64,000 nt of DNA. Origin: Umbilicaria muhlenbergii. Its lineage: Eukaryota; Ascomycota; Lecanoromycetes; Umbilicariales; Umbilicariaceae. The DNA lies in NCBI GenBank assembly GCA_000611775.1, contig KK106984.1, positions 4,193,341 through 4,257,340 of the forward strand, in the 5' to 3' direction. The translations under genes were made by a program, and so were the position numbers. Below are positions 34,078 through 47,695 of the stretch, piece by piece (the stretch's first letter is position 1; each line of letters starts with the position of its first letter). The notes under the pieces were generated by a model that saw only the letters and a program-made list of their open reading frames with translations, ran no database searches and had not been told where the DNA came from.

Positions 34078-34886
34078 GGCGAAAACACACAGGGAAAACA
34101 TGGCGCGGTTAAACTGCGGCGAAATTACGGCTCATATGGCTGGACACTGGCAACAGCAATCATCGTGATAGTAGCTGCTTTACCCCTGGACTTGGTCATG
34201 CTCGGAAAGGTGGACCAAAGACATTACACCAGGCTCAGTTGCACTATGCATCATACCAGCGGGTCCCTGATCGAAGGCAGATATTGTTACGCTCGAATTG
34301 AATTGAGTGTAACTGATGACGCGGACATGATGTCGAGGACCTCATCCGCCGATTCGCTCGACAATGGAGAAAGGCCAGACATCAGTGAAGCGCATTTGGG
34401 CTGTGATACTTTACTACCATGCCCAAGGTCTGAATAAGTGGCAGTTTCATAGCCCGAGGGCACCCTTAGTCAAACTCAAGAATCGAAAGAGATGTTCAGA
34501 AGTCCAAGGAGCCGAGCTGAGGAGTTTAATAATCTCTAACACTTAAACAACGGACTCGTCCAAGAGTTGGGTTTGGAGTTGTTAAGAGATCTTCCCAGCC
34601 CTGTCAGCTGAAGAGTGCCACTTGTTGTTCCCCCCTGCCTTCTATGCAAGGAACACAAGAGACCTGCAATATGAAATCAACTGTTCTATCATTGCAAGTA
34701 CGCTCTATGGCTGGTTCTCGTCTACGCTGCATTGTGAGTCGCGAAAGAGCCAAATATCATGGCCTTCCCCGAGGTGTTACTTTGCTCGAACAGGGACTGC
34801 TCCACCGCCAGAAGGAGATGCGTTGTGCGGACCAATAGCTCTATGAGGCGATGTCAGCAGCGTTCGGCGGTACGCAGTAATAATTT
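34078..34886. other. Intergenic between convergent AIM41 and F-box gene
   Basis: About 800 bases of mixed sequence with only short, unconvincing open frames on both strands. No repeat or RNA gene was recognised. Confidence 0.5.
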
Positions 34887-35976
34887 TCAAGTCACTGTCG
34901 GAAGCGATCACGAAGAGTAGGAGGTCCTCTTTGCCAATGAATAGTTGCTGACATACCTTCGTAATCCATTGAGTAGCTAACTGCCGGGTACTCGTCCTTA
35001 TATAGCAACAATGGTGCGTTCTGCCTCCATTTTCCTTCCTTGATACGCACGCGGATCGCAACATTCTGGCCTTTGCCAATCCAAACCAGGCGCTCGTCCG
35101 AATCCTCATCAGCTCCGCCCTTTCCTTCACTTATGCCTTCATTGATTGTTCTGCCGGTCCCTCTGATGGCTTTTTCCAGAAAGGCTTTGTTTCTTTCTGA
35201 AGCGCTCGCCCTTTCCTTGAGCCAATCTCTCCAGATCCTCGTGACAGCCTCCACCACATTAACACAACTGAGAAACACTCCCCTCCTCGGCCCCATCTTT
35301 ACCAGGTTCAGGACCGCGCATCGCTGCGTAAACAATTCGTCCGCATCTAAGCTTAGGTTGTGCGTCACCATTTCAATCTCTCCAATCAACTGTGGCTCTG
35401 GCTGATCCGGGAACATTGTGCTGGTGTTTGGATGTCCTGGAACATCACCAGCTGGATGGGGTCGGATAATCTTCCTCTCCGCATCTGGCCTTGCAGGACG
35501 AAATCGTGAATACAGCGCTCCAAGCTTGCCAAATTGCCCCATCTCATTTGTGGTAGCATAGAAAGACCCTTGCCCCTCGGTATCATCGCTGAGGCCGGGG
35601 GTGCCAAGGTAATCGCAGAACAGATAAGGTTCGGTGTACTTGGCTGAAGGGTGGAAGCACTCCAGAATCAATCTGTGGTCTTTCATGGATGCTGCTAGGA
35701 GTAGACGGCCATGGATAATCCGGAGGATAAGATCATGAAAGCGGCGCGAGACGCTTGCCAAAGGAAGCAGCAATCGTGTGGAGAACGAGGTCAAGACGTG
35801 CATCAAGAGCTACAACCTGTTAGCTTTCAAACACTTCCACGGGGACAAGCAAGATGCAGAACCTCGTTCGGCAGATCAAACAATCCCGTATGTTGTGGTT
35901 CCATATGTTGTGTAGCGGCGGGCGAGTGCATGGCAGCCATGGTTTCTGGGGTGGTAAGCCCAATGCAATGATTCAT
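34887..35976 (-). CDS. F-box protein
   Basis: The main exon 34957-35809 encodes a helical region beginning LLMHVLTSFSTRLLLPLASV, the second half of an F-box. A short upstream exon 35863-35976 supplies LFDLPNE, giving LPNELLMHVLTSFSTR, a good F-box core. That junction needs a weak GTTCTG donor with a GGTTGTAG acceptor. At the 3' end a GTATGT donor at 34956 and a CGACAG acceptor would add an 8-base last exon (34887-34894) ending in VT; without it the frame runs on to a stop at 34892. The spliced model has 324 residues. F-box proteins bring substrates to SCF ubiquitin ligases. No repeat-type substrate domain is recognised in the rest, which is rich in acidic and basic residues. The body is certain as coding; both ends are tentative. 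Confidence 0.72.
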
Positions 35977-37974
<1,998 letters not shown>

Positions 37975-38250
37975 CGGGCAAATGACTGGAAGATGAATGG
38001 AAGAGGACTCCTCGTTTGCCGCACACAATAGAGCCCATGCATGGATCCGTACATGTCTAATAACCTAGAATATGAGCGATCGCAAGGTTCATGAACTCTT
38101 ACCCCGTGAATTGGTCTATAACCAGCGTCCGGGACCCTGTTCGGGGTTGAGTAGCTCACTGCACCTAACGACAATAGTCCACCTTAGTAAACCATCACCT
38201 AACCAGGTCTCCTCCCACCCCCCCCCTTCCCATTCGCGCGCCTATCCCAT

Positions 38251-38741
38251 TCACCTCACATACTCGTCCCACTGCAGCAACATCCAGGCCAAACTGCCCG
38301 TCGCCACGACCACCGGCCCCGCCAAGCCCTCCCCCCACCTCGCCGTGCCAAAGACCAGCCACTCGGTCCCGAAGTGGAAAAACGCCACGGCAAACGTCCA
38401 AACAGCCAACTCGTAGAACGCCGGCTGCGAGATGTTGTAGGCGGCGTAGAGGCGGATGACGGAGGAGAGGAAGGTGTAAGTGCCGAAGGTGCGGGCGGAG
38501 AGGGGGGAGACTTGGGAGGGGGCGCCGGCGTAGACGCGCTTGGTGTAGGATTGGGTCAGGTAGGCTTGGATGCTGTTGCCGATGGAGATTGCGGAGAGCT
38601 GTGGGAAGGCATGCTTGGTTAGTGGGTTGGAGGGGGGAGGAGGCATGAGTGGGGAGAGGGGAGGAGGCATGGGTGGGGGGAAGGGAGACGGACGAAGAGG
38701 AGCCATTTCGGCAAGAGGCCTGCGGGGAGCCAGGTCGCCAT
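38251..38741 (-). CDS. ERG28: Ergosterol biosynthesis scaffold Erg28
   Basis: Exons 38694-38741 and 38251-38598 on the minus strand give 131 residues. The start is MATWLPAGLLPKWLLF, then LSAISIGNSIQAYLT after the intron. Four hydrophobic segments are visible: the N-terminal one, FGTYTFLSSVIRLYAAYNI, LAVWTFAVAFFHFGTEWLVF, and GLAGPVVVATGSLAWMLLQW. The TEWLVFGTARWG motif is typical. Erg28 is an ER membrane scaffold that holds the C-4 demethylation enzymes Erg25, Erg26 and Erg27 together. The donor GTCCGT is not ideal, so the exon 1 end might shift by a codon. It is divergent from the ketoacyl-CoA reductase gene. Confidence 0.9.
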
Positions 38742-39127
38742 TTTCTGGATTCGGTGGGTGAGGTTGGATGCCGGGCAAGGTGTAACGACAGTGTGAGCGT
38801 TTTGGTACTCGGGGGGCGCCAGGCGTCGCTCTTTTGGAATTGACTTAGCAGCTGTCCATCTTGTGCACGAGAATGAAAGTGCATCCAATAATAATCCCCC
38901 AATTTCACCTTCTGAGACGAGATGACCCGAAGCGGCTTAGACCTCCAGATTCACCTGAATTGAGTTTGCGGGCCGTTGCCTCCAGCCGCAATGAGCGGCA
39001 GTAGCGGTCGTGTAACATTGAATCTTAAGAACCAGATCCCCAATTTCGCTCCCCCAGAAACCCATCTTTTCTAACCCTTCAGTCCGTCCTCTCAATTACC
39101 CTCAGCCAACGAGTCACCACCGCCGAA
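38742..39127. promoter_or_regulatory. Divergent promoter interval, ERG28 / ketoacyl-CoA reductase
   Basis: These 386 bases separate the starts of two ER lipid-synthesis genes read in opposite directions, so shared control is plausible. A CATAAT-poor, mixed sequence is seen; I did not find a definite sterol-regulatory element. Confidence 0.5.
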
Positions 39128-40296
39128 ATGGACGAACTTCCAGAGGGTGCCAAGATCGACTTCTCCAGCGCCATGAACTCGGGCCAATTCGCCGCCAACA
39201 GGTTCCGCGGCCAAACAGTCGTGCTCGTGCTCGTCTTCGTCCTCGCATTCTACGGGCTCTTCCTCGTGCTCGCAAAAATCTTCAGCTTCATCCGTCTGAT
39301 GTTCAGCCTCTTTATCCTCCCCGGTATACCCGTAAGTACACCTTCCCACTCCCACTCCCACTCCCACTCTCACTTTCCCCCCCGCCCCCAACTAGGCTTC
39401 TTAGCTAACCCGCCCTCCCCCCGCAGCTCCACAACTTCGGCCCCCCCGGCACCTGGGCCATCGTCACAGGCGCCACCTCCGGCATCGGCAAAGAATTCGC
39501 CCTGCAACTAGCCCAGCAACACTTCAACATCCTACTCATCTCGCGCTCCGCCTCCAAACTCGACGCCCTCGCCTCCGAGCTCCGCACCACCTACTCCGTC
39601 TCCACCCTCACCCACGCCATCGACTTCGCCTTCCCCGGCCCGTCCTCCTATTCCGACCTCCGCACCCTCCTCGCCCCCCTCGACGTCTCCATCCTAGTCA
39701 ACAACGTCGGCCAAAGCCACTCGATCCCCGTCCCCTTCGCCTCCACCCCCGAGCCCGAAATGCTCGCCATCGTGTCCGTCAACTGCGCCGCCACGCTGCG
39801 CGTCACCCAGCTCGCCCTCCCGGGCATGCTGGCGCGCCGCCGCGGCCTCATCCTGACCATGGGCTCCTTCGCCGGCCTGGTCCCCACCCCGCTCCTCGCC
39901 ACCTACGCCGGCAGCAAAGCCTTCCTCGCCTCCTGGTCCACCGCGCTGGCCTCGGAACTCGCCCCGCACGGCGTCACCGTGGAACTGGTGCAGAGCTACC
40001 TCGTCACCTCCGCCATGTCGAAGATTCGCCGGCCGAGCGCGCTGGTGCCGACGGCGAAGGCGTTTGTGCGGAGTGTGTTGCGGAAGGTGGGGAGGAGTGG
40101 GGGGGCCCAGGGGAGGGGGGGGTGGACGAGTACGCCGTATTGGAGTCATGGGGTCGTGCAGTGGGGGTTGGAGAATACGGTCGGGGTGGGGGGGAGATGG
40201 GTGGTGGATAGGAATCGGGGGGTGCATGAGGGGATTAGGGGGAGGGCGTTGAGGAAGAGGGAGAGGGAGGCGGGGGAGGGGAGGAAGGATCTGTGA
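39128..40296 (+). CDS. IFA38: Very-long-chain 3-oxoacyl-CoA reductase
   Basis: Exons 39128-39331 and 39427-40296 join to 357 residues. A hydrophobic segment [20 protein letters not shown] anchors the N-terminus in the ER. The short-chain dehydrogenase domain starts [20 protein letters not shown] (NADPH site), with [11 protein letters not shown], the serine near MGSFAG and the catalytic YAGSK. The enzyme performs the second step, ketoreduction, of microsomal fatty-acid elongation for sphingolipid and long-chain lipids. Codons are almost all C-ending up to about 40015, then switch abruptly to G-ending, with long G runs at the 3' end (GGGGGG near 40100-40200). The final 60 residues are basic and Gly-rich. 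Confidence 0.93.
39345..39368 (+). repeat. (CCCACT)4 in the ketoacyl-CoA reductase intron
   Basis: Four perfect CCCACT units sit near the donor end of the 95-base intron 39332-39426, followed by imperfect CTCACT. It is a simple microsatellite. Confidence 0.85.
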
Positions 40297-40818
40297 GGTG
40301 GTGGGGGGTGGGGGCGGGGTTGGCGGGATGGGTTTGAGGGAGGATGGGCTGTTGGGCGGTTAGTTTGGGCTGAAGATGAGAGGAGGACGATGGATGGTGG
40401 ACTGTGGTATTGTTGTATATCGCCACTCCGTTCTTGATGAGCAGGCGCACAGTTCCAAAAGAGTGTACAATTTCTCAGCACGACATCACCCCGATTCCTT
40501 CAAATGCTGAAGCCCTTCCTGAGAACCACCGGAGATGTAAATTCTTTCCATTCATCAAAGTCGCACAGTTTCCACGTCCGAGGATTTCCGCGTTCCAAGG
40601 ATTTCCCAATAGCCGCTTTTCGTTATCCATCTGCGCAGGGAGGCTCCTCAGCCTACCGACTACTCCACAAGCGAGCCGCGAACAGCCCGCCGAGCAGACA
40701 GACCTGTTGATTTTAAAAAGGAAGAAAAAATGATCGCAATCAGGGTATCAATCGCCCGCATCCGCAAAACCGGGTAATGAAAAGCAGAAAGCCAATCTTC
40801 ACACCATCTCCATATCCC
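40297..40818. other. Intergenic between convergent genes
   Basis: This begins with a very G-rich 3' flank of the reductase gene (40297-40350) and then becomes mixed. It ends at the stop of the cyclophilin gene on the other strand. No gene is seen. Confidence 0.5.
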
Positions 40819-42256
40819 TCACCACCGCCTCTCGCGATATTTCATGCTCCCCCTGCCCTTGAACTTGACCTCGCCTGCCTCATTATTTTCTCCCCCTCCA
40901 CCTCCACCTACACCTCCGCCCAACCTCCCCTCTCCATATCGAACACCCCTCGCGTCACGACCGACATCATACCCCTCTTTTCTTCCCTGACCACCGTTCC
41001 CAAACCCCCCGTCCTCCTCCTCAAGCACGCCCTCCCATCTCCCCCTCCCCTCCCTCTCCGCCTCCTCCCTGCGTATCCATTCCTCATCACGCCGATAATA
41101 CTCCTCCCTCTCCCTCTCCCTCTCCCTCTCCCTCATGCGCTCCAGCCGCGACCTAGATCTCGACCTCGTATGCCGGCGCCTTAGATGGGGCGAGCGCGAC
41201 TGGGCGTGCGAACTAGAACGCGAGGGACTGCGCTTGCGGCGGTGATGGCGGGGCGAGGGCGGACGGTGCGGCTTTGAGCTCGGGGAGGGAGGGGACTTTG
41301 AGCGAGTCAGGGAGCGGCCGCGGCGGGTTTCGTCGACGAGGATGTCGCTGCGGCGGCGGGCTTGGCGTTTATGGTGAGGGGAGGGGGAGCGGGAGGGTTG
41401 ATGGTGCTTGCGGGTTCGGTGGTTGTTTTCTGTTGAGGTTGGGGATGAGGAACGGTTGGGTGAGTGGGATCTTTTGGCTCGGTTTCGACCGCGGTCGTTA
41501 CTGCCGTTGTGTCTGGTTGAGGTCGGCATTGGTTGACGCGTGTTTTGGGCTGGGGTTGGCTTATTGGGATTCGGGCGCTCGAGCTCGCCGCAGTGGGAGA
41601 TCAAGACGGCGTCGTGTGGTTTGTCCGCTTTGTCGACACGGACTTTGGCTAGTCTGGCCAGGACGTTGTTGCCGGAAAGTACGTGCCCGAACACGGTGTG
41701 TTTGGCGTTTAGATGCTCGCACGGGGCTAAGGTGATGAAGAATCTGTACGACATGAACATCAGCATTTATCGCCATTGCAATGTTAACAACTATCACTTG
41801 AAACTCAATCTCGCGTGGACTCACTGACTACTATTCGTGCCCTTCCCTCGATTTGCCATACACACCAGTCCTTCTTTGTCAATATTCCTCCATCCTATAT
41901 TCTCGTCTGCGAATTCACCACCATATATGCTTTGCCCACCAGTACCATCGCCGGCAGTTATATCTCCACCTTGGACCATGAATTCATCAATGATTCGATG
42001 GAAGGGTGAGAGCTTGTACGTCAAGGGTTTCGACGCTGAAGGTGGAGTGTAAGAGGAGGCGCACAGAGCTCGAAAGCTGCAGCAGGTACAATCAGTATTA
42101 GAGCAAACGGTGGAAGCGGAACTGTAGGGGTGCTCACTTCTCGCATGTTTTGGGGGTTTTGTCGTTGAATAGCTCAATGACAATACGTCCCGCGGGTTCT
42201 GTGTCAATCTGAACGTCTAGGAACACGCGTGGCCTAGTGATGACCTCTGTGGACAT
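40819..42256 (-). CDS. Cyclophilin-type peptidyl-prolyl isomerase with Arg/Ser-rich tail
   Basis: Exons 42138-42256, 41825-42076 and 40819-41743 join to 431 residues in frame. The N-terminal 180 residues are a cyclophilin domain: [20 protein letters not shown], then FRALCASS, the catalytic stretch [16 protein letters not shown] with [28 protein letters not shown] and [14 protein letters not shown]. The catalytic FHR and QFFIT residues are present. The C-terminal half is rich in Ser-Arg and Arg-Glu pairs, with a long (RE)n run and a conserved-looking end [17 protein letters not shown]-tailed cyclophilins act with spliceosomes and RNA polymerase II. The CCCTCT hexamer repeat at about 41105-41134 encodes the RE run. 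Confidence 0.93.
41105..41134 (-). repeat. Coding hexamer repeat for Arg-Glu run
   Basis: About five CCCTCT/CTCCCT units on the plus strand read as alternating Arg-Glu codons on the minus strand within the cyclophilin tail. It is a likely site of length polymorphism. Confidence 0.75.
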
Positions 42257-45200
42257 TGTGTGTCCTTCTGCCAACTACCCTAGCAAGCCATGATGTAGCA
42301 AAGAAGAAAGTGAGAGTCGGTACGGAAGCCTGATGAGGCTGAGAAGGGCTCGTCCACCCATGCCACGTGACGGCCCCTCGCTTCGACCAGACGTTTGGTA
42401 ATCACGTGGTAATCAATGATTAGCGCGATCTGATAAGGCTTAAGGTTGGGACGCTACCACAGTCGATTGCGTGCATAAGGTACCTCTGTACCTGAGGTAC
42501 AAACTCCTCAGCCCCGGTCCGTGGCATGTTTTCACTGTTTGCACTGTCTGACGCAGTGGCGAGCGCATGGGTGTCAGAGTCACGAACATGAAAGACGCTG
42601 AATGGAGCGTACTTTCAAAGACCGTGGATGAGCGCTATCCGACAGCATATTGCATGCAACTCTCAGCAATCATGGTGTTTTGATACGATACTTAAACGTC
42701 CTGAGCTGGCTGGTTTACTTTGCCACTCGTTGGGAATTGTCCAACGCATTTGCTGGACTTCCATTGCTAAGGAAAAGTGACTGCTATACCCGTAGATGCT
42801 CGACAAAGCCGACAAATAGAACTGAAGAAATGCTCAGAATCTTCCTTGCCACCTTGCTCGCCAAGCGACTAGGGGGCCTAAAGCGAAAAACTCAACACGA
42901 CAGTGTAGTACATAGAGGACTGACCGGACCCTCATTCATGACCACCTTCGACCTTAACCTCACAGTACCCCTTGCATTCCATCTTCGCCGTCACCACATG
43001 CTTTGAGAAACATGTCCGACGATGGCTTTGCAGAGTGACATCCTGCAATGCCGGCATTTGGGACACTTTTCAGCGCCGAGACATGTCAAAGCTTTTGTTG
43101 AGTCGCTTTGCATGGACCAGTAACGACCCACGCCGTCCTGCTGCTTGCAGTTGCATTAGCTTGTTGTAAGCTTAACGTACATGACGTTTACTGCACCGTT
43201 AGCAGCACATATCTCATGGCAGGTGCTTCTGATACAAAGTATCAAACCTCAAACTCCCACTAGTCTCCAGACACTCGACACTTTGATCGCCGTATTCGAT
43301 GAGCATGGGAAGCTAATCAACAACGTAAGCCACGGTCAGCTTGCAGTGCTTCTGGCAACGTCGACTTGGACCGTGTCAAATGCCGAGTTGTAACAAGAGC
43401 GTGTTCGAGATCTCTGCCACCCGGTGTGTCCGTCGTACAAGCAGGCTATAACCGAAATGTAACTTGGCTGTTCCCGTTGATTTTCGATCCCGTCAATTTT
43501 GGATCATTGATGAAACGGGCGTCTTGGAGGCATATCCTGATGTACAAGATGATCCGGTTTTAGCTGTCTGTCTGTCTGTCAGTTAGCAAGCCTCTACCTT
43601 TCGATCAGTGATCCATGACGGCTCCTGTTGGAAAACTTGAAGCTTAGATCTTGAAGGAGTGATTAGTCTTGTCATATACGTGACAAATGATTGGATGATA
43701 CAGTTACCACCGGAGATTTAGACTTTCAAAGACAACCGTCCACGAGTCGTTCTCGTTAGCCATGATAGGATCTCCGCAGCAGGCTGTTCAAGCCCCGCAG
43801 TGTCACCGCCGGCACACCGTGCTACCAGATCATGTGAGTTCACAAATCGGTTCTTCCGGCTCGATGGTATGCCAGATTCTCTGGAGATTTTCGCGAACGA
43901 CTCCCAAACAGAGACCATCTTGCATAGGCTAGCGAAGAGGTGTGGTGATGGCTTCGACCTGCATGAACGATAAGCACAGGTAGATTCCTGCCCCCACAGA
44001 AGTCTGCATGGTCATGAACTTGAATGTGGCGTTTCATAAGCCGCTTGCTGCCCCCGCACGAGCTGAGGGTTATAGGGACGGTAGATAGCTAATCGATACT
44101 GTACGCGTCAAGTTAGTAGCTGAGGACTGAAGCGTGTTTGATATTGATACAAAGAATCGCCCTTGCCGGTTCAAATCCCTCACAAGCGATGAAGCAATAT
44201 GAACGGCCATACAGCAGCCAGAGTCTAATCGTTCCTTCGAAAAACAAAAGTCGGGCGTACCTCATGCCCTTTTGCCCACTGGCGTACCCTCCGCACGCGA
44301 TCAATAAGGAGAGATCAGAATCGAGTCCCTCTGGTCTTCCTGTGGATTGACAACGCTCCACGGAGGCTAAGGTAAGACTCAACGCATCATTTGCTGAAAC
44401 TGGAGACAGTCCCGGCCGTCTGGGGGTAAGCAGCGTAGCATCTGATCTCAATGTTACACAACGCTAGCTTCACAAGTATGCGGACCGGACTTCAGTCCGT
44501 GCATATCGTGCATGGATAGCAGGTATAGTGACGGCACCACGTGCAACGCATGGTGCCAGAGGTCAATGTACTCTGTTCTTAAACTGAAAGGGGCTTGACC
44601 GGGGTATGGACGGCATACAACGGTCGAGCCCCTGGTTGGCTGCCCTGTCAACAACGTTCCGAAGTCGTGAGCATGTGAATTCGCCTTCCCTGCATGAGAT
44701 TCCAAGCTTAGACAATTAGCCTGAGTGGTCTGGCGTACTCGCGGATGGGAAGATGGAAGTCTTGTCCTTGCCATGAGGTAAACAGGAACAAACAGAGAGC
44801 GGCGGCCAGTCAGAATAGATGGAATGCTCTGATTCCCTCACTACCAACTAAGAGATGACCCACAGGGAAGCTAAGTGGTAGCGGAGTAGCATTGTCGTTC
44901 AGGCGTTCTGAGCGCACCAGGAGAACAATGGCTGACAATGAAGCAAGACCGCCACAGAATTGGGGAGCGGGAGCAGTCTGAAACTGTGGAAACTGCCTGT
45001 CCCAAGTACTAGAGGTAGTTACCACGATCCAAAAGGAACCAAGGCGATCCAGGGCCATGTCTCTGGGTAGACGTTTGGCCGGCCTATACCCAAAGGAGAC
45101 CCGCAACAACCGTGGTTCGAAAGTGCACTAATAATGAAGGCTCCACCATTGAGTTCCTAGCCTTTATATTCTCCGGAATTTGAAGCTTCCGCTGTTCGAG

Positions 45201-46049
45201 ACAGCGGAGAAGCGGAAATAGATTGTTGATTGATGAATGCACGACTCCATTGGTTGGCCTCTTCGCCGTAGCTGAAGGTCCTGCAAAGCTGCTTGGATGC
45301 GGCAAGTACCCCGGACACAGCGTCCTATTAGCTGTAGATGCTGCTACCGCTAAGATATCGTATAAAGATAGCAGCTACCGACGTCCGTTGACACGCGCAT
45401 ATGACCAAACTGTGACAGCCTGGAACCAAGGCTGGAAATTTGTCGGCCTTGGCGTAAACATTCAGCTTGTGTAGTGCCGCAGGAAAAGATGGGGAGAGAC
45501 ATGAAACGAAAGTCGCCGTTGCCGATACCACCAAAAGCCTAGACCTGACTTGACCTCTGACCACGGTCTGGCCAAAGGGCTAATCGCAATACCACTGCAT
45601 AATTACGGTCTCCGGAATTAACAATCTTTCTTCAATAAGTCTTTCTGCACCGCTGGCGCTTCCGTATCGAGGCTAAGGCGGCCTCTGCTGGCCGTACCGT
45701 GCATGGCTTTATTACTTAGCTTGCTGGTCAAAGTAGGCGGGACAGACCTTGTATGACGCAGGCATGGGCCCTCCACTGATTGATTCGAGTAGATGCCACC
45801 GATGCCAACAATGCCACAGAGAGCATTCTAGTGGGACACCAATCACCGTTTCAGGCTCCCTTCCCATCAGTCTTAGGGTACCCGCGCTCTGTACCAACCT
45901 CGACTTTAGCTCGACTTGACATCGTCAAAAGCTTTGGATGAGCTTTACTTGTCTGCAAGGCTCAACAAAGAGACATAAAGAGAAACATGGAGTATTCTTG
46001 CACCAATTCCAAAGAAGTTCGCAGTATGCTAACGTTAAAATGCATCCAG
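42257..46049. other. Gene-poor stretch upstream of the methyltransferase
   Basis: About 3.8 kb with many short open frames but no recognisable protein. Small features are an inverted repeat GTACCTC/GAGGTAC with a 7-base loop at 42480-42500 and (CTGT)4 at 43564-43579. I see no transposase, reverse transcriptase or long terminal repeat. The first exon of the methyltransferase gene may lie in the last 200 bases. Confidence 0.5.
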
Positions 46050-47695
46050 TGACCCGCTGGCAGGCACAACGAGTGTGGGTACTCAATACTTAAGCACAGT
46101 ATCCATCCATGGTCGGGATTTCCAGGAGTATGCGGTTGAAAACTCTATAAATTTTGTGCCAATCGATGAGGTGAGGCGATCTGCAAGGACGCTCAGAGAT
46201 TGACCTTCACTTACATAGAAAATAGGAAGAGGCTGACCGACTCTTGTCGCAACACCGCGTGCTCGACATTGTTTTCGATGGCCGACTTATCTTCCCTCCT
46301 GTCAGAACTGTGAAGAGTGTCCTGGATTGTGGATACGGCGCTGCCTCTTGGGCTGCCGAGGTTGCTGAGCAATATCCGGATTGCACAGTGAGAACTCCTG
46401 TCTCGGAGGAAGCGCACTAGGTTGACTCTTCTGCCCTAGGTCATTGGGGTTGATATTTCTCCACACATGAAACCTGACGACACCCCGGAGAACTTTTGGC
46501 CTCAGGTAGGTCATTTCGTTCTTGGAAAATGGATCCGGCTGCCTGCCTACCAGTCGGCTAGAGGTCCCGAGACGGCCATATCTTCTTTCACAATATGATT
46601 GCGGTCAGAAACAGTCGCTGTTACATAGCCGTTCCGGGAGGGAGCAGAATCCGGGCATGCAGGGTTTGAGTGGAGTGCCGCTTCCCAGCCAGGCGTGTGC
46701 GCACAGTCCAACGTCCTATAAGAATCAGCGTCGGGACCCTGGACATTAAGCTAGGCTTGTGAAATACATGCAGAAGGAGATGGATGAATTTCCTGGCATT
46801 AGCTGCTGCGTGGAACAAAACACGCGGATTTCTGCCAAAAGCCCTATCTCCAAAAGCTGATTTGCATCACTTCTTAGCTCGACGATATGAACAAACCGTT
46901 CACCTTCAAACCAAACACATTCGATCTGGTGCACTCTCGTATGGTAGTCGGTGGCATAAACACGGCAAGATGGCCGACATATCTGAGAGATATTACTAAG
47001 TGAGGCTTCGAACTCCCACATGTCCTTTTGTCTCTACCAAACAGCATGTCCGGCCAAGGTTCCTAGAGTAGAATCTGACGTTTGCAAAGGGCTCTAAAAC
47101 CAGGAGGCTGGTTACAGATGGTCGAGTGCTACTATATGTGTCAGTCTGACAACGGGTCCATCACTGATGAACACGCCCTCCGTCAATGGAGCCAAAACTA
47201 TATCAGATCCCTCGACGGCGTCAAGGATCCGCGAGCGCCCCTTCGGCTGCAAGCTTTGTTCACTACAGCTGGTTTGGAGGGTGTTGAGACGCGGATGATA
47301 CCCCTGCCATTGTGCGCGTGGTCCAATGGTATGTAACCAGCTGCCATGCGCTCACAAACAAGCTTAGTCTCAAGGACACAACAACCATCATCATGCATAT
47401 GAGCTGATTAGTTTGTGTTTCCGTCATAGACCCGAGGGAGCGTCAAATTGGGGAGGCCAATCGTGAGAATATCCACCATTTGCTGAGCAATCTTGCTGTT
47501 TACCCATTCACCGAGCGTCTGGGAATGAGTATCGAAGCTGTGAATGCCCTTGTGGATAAAGCACGTAGCGAGGCGGCCAACCCGCAGCTCAAACCTTACT
47601 TTCCTTTGTGGGTCTCCTCTCTATACTATGCGTCCAGGCCGTACCACTGACCCTTCCGGAGGTATGTTTGTATAGGACGGAAGCCCGGTGGATGA
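46050..47695 (+). CDS. SAM-dependent methyltransferase, secondary-metabolism type (5' exon unresolved)
   Basis: Seven exons, about 46050-46170, 46226-46387, 46440-46505, 46878-46999, 47090-47328, 47430-47607 and 47662-47695, join in frame to an uninterrupted C-terminal sequence ending GRKPGG. Key blocks: DPLAGTTSVGTQYLSTVS; the SAM motif VLDCGYGAASWAAEVAEQYP; VIGVDISPHMKPDDTPENFW; NTFDLVHSRMVVGGINTARW; ALKPGGWLQMVECYYMCQSD; and the ending FPLYVCIGRKPGG. This matches the Methyltransf_23 group (TdiE/UMTA/LaeA-like) of Pezizomycotina, usually found in secondary metabolism. No ATG lies in frame in the first exon, so at least one upstream exon is missing; ATGs near 45941 and 45985 could serve, but I found no good join. 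Intron 3 (46506-46877, 372 bases) is much longer than other introns. No synthase gene adjoins it. Confidence 0.8.

Noticed and set aside
42479-42500. Inverted repeat GTACCTC...GAGGTAC as a possible terminator or transposon end
   Set aside because: It has only a 7-base stem in ordinary intergenic DNA of a eukaryote, with no matching partner or target duplication nearby.
44160-44190. tRNA-like B box GGTTCAAATCC
   Set aside because: The flanking bases do not form a T-arm or acceptor stem, and no A box lies at the right distance upstream.
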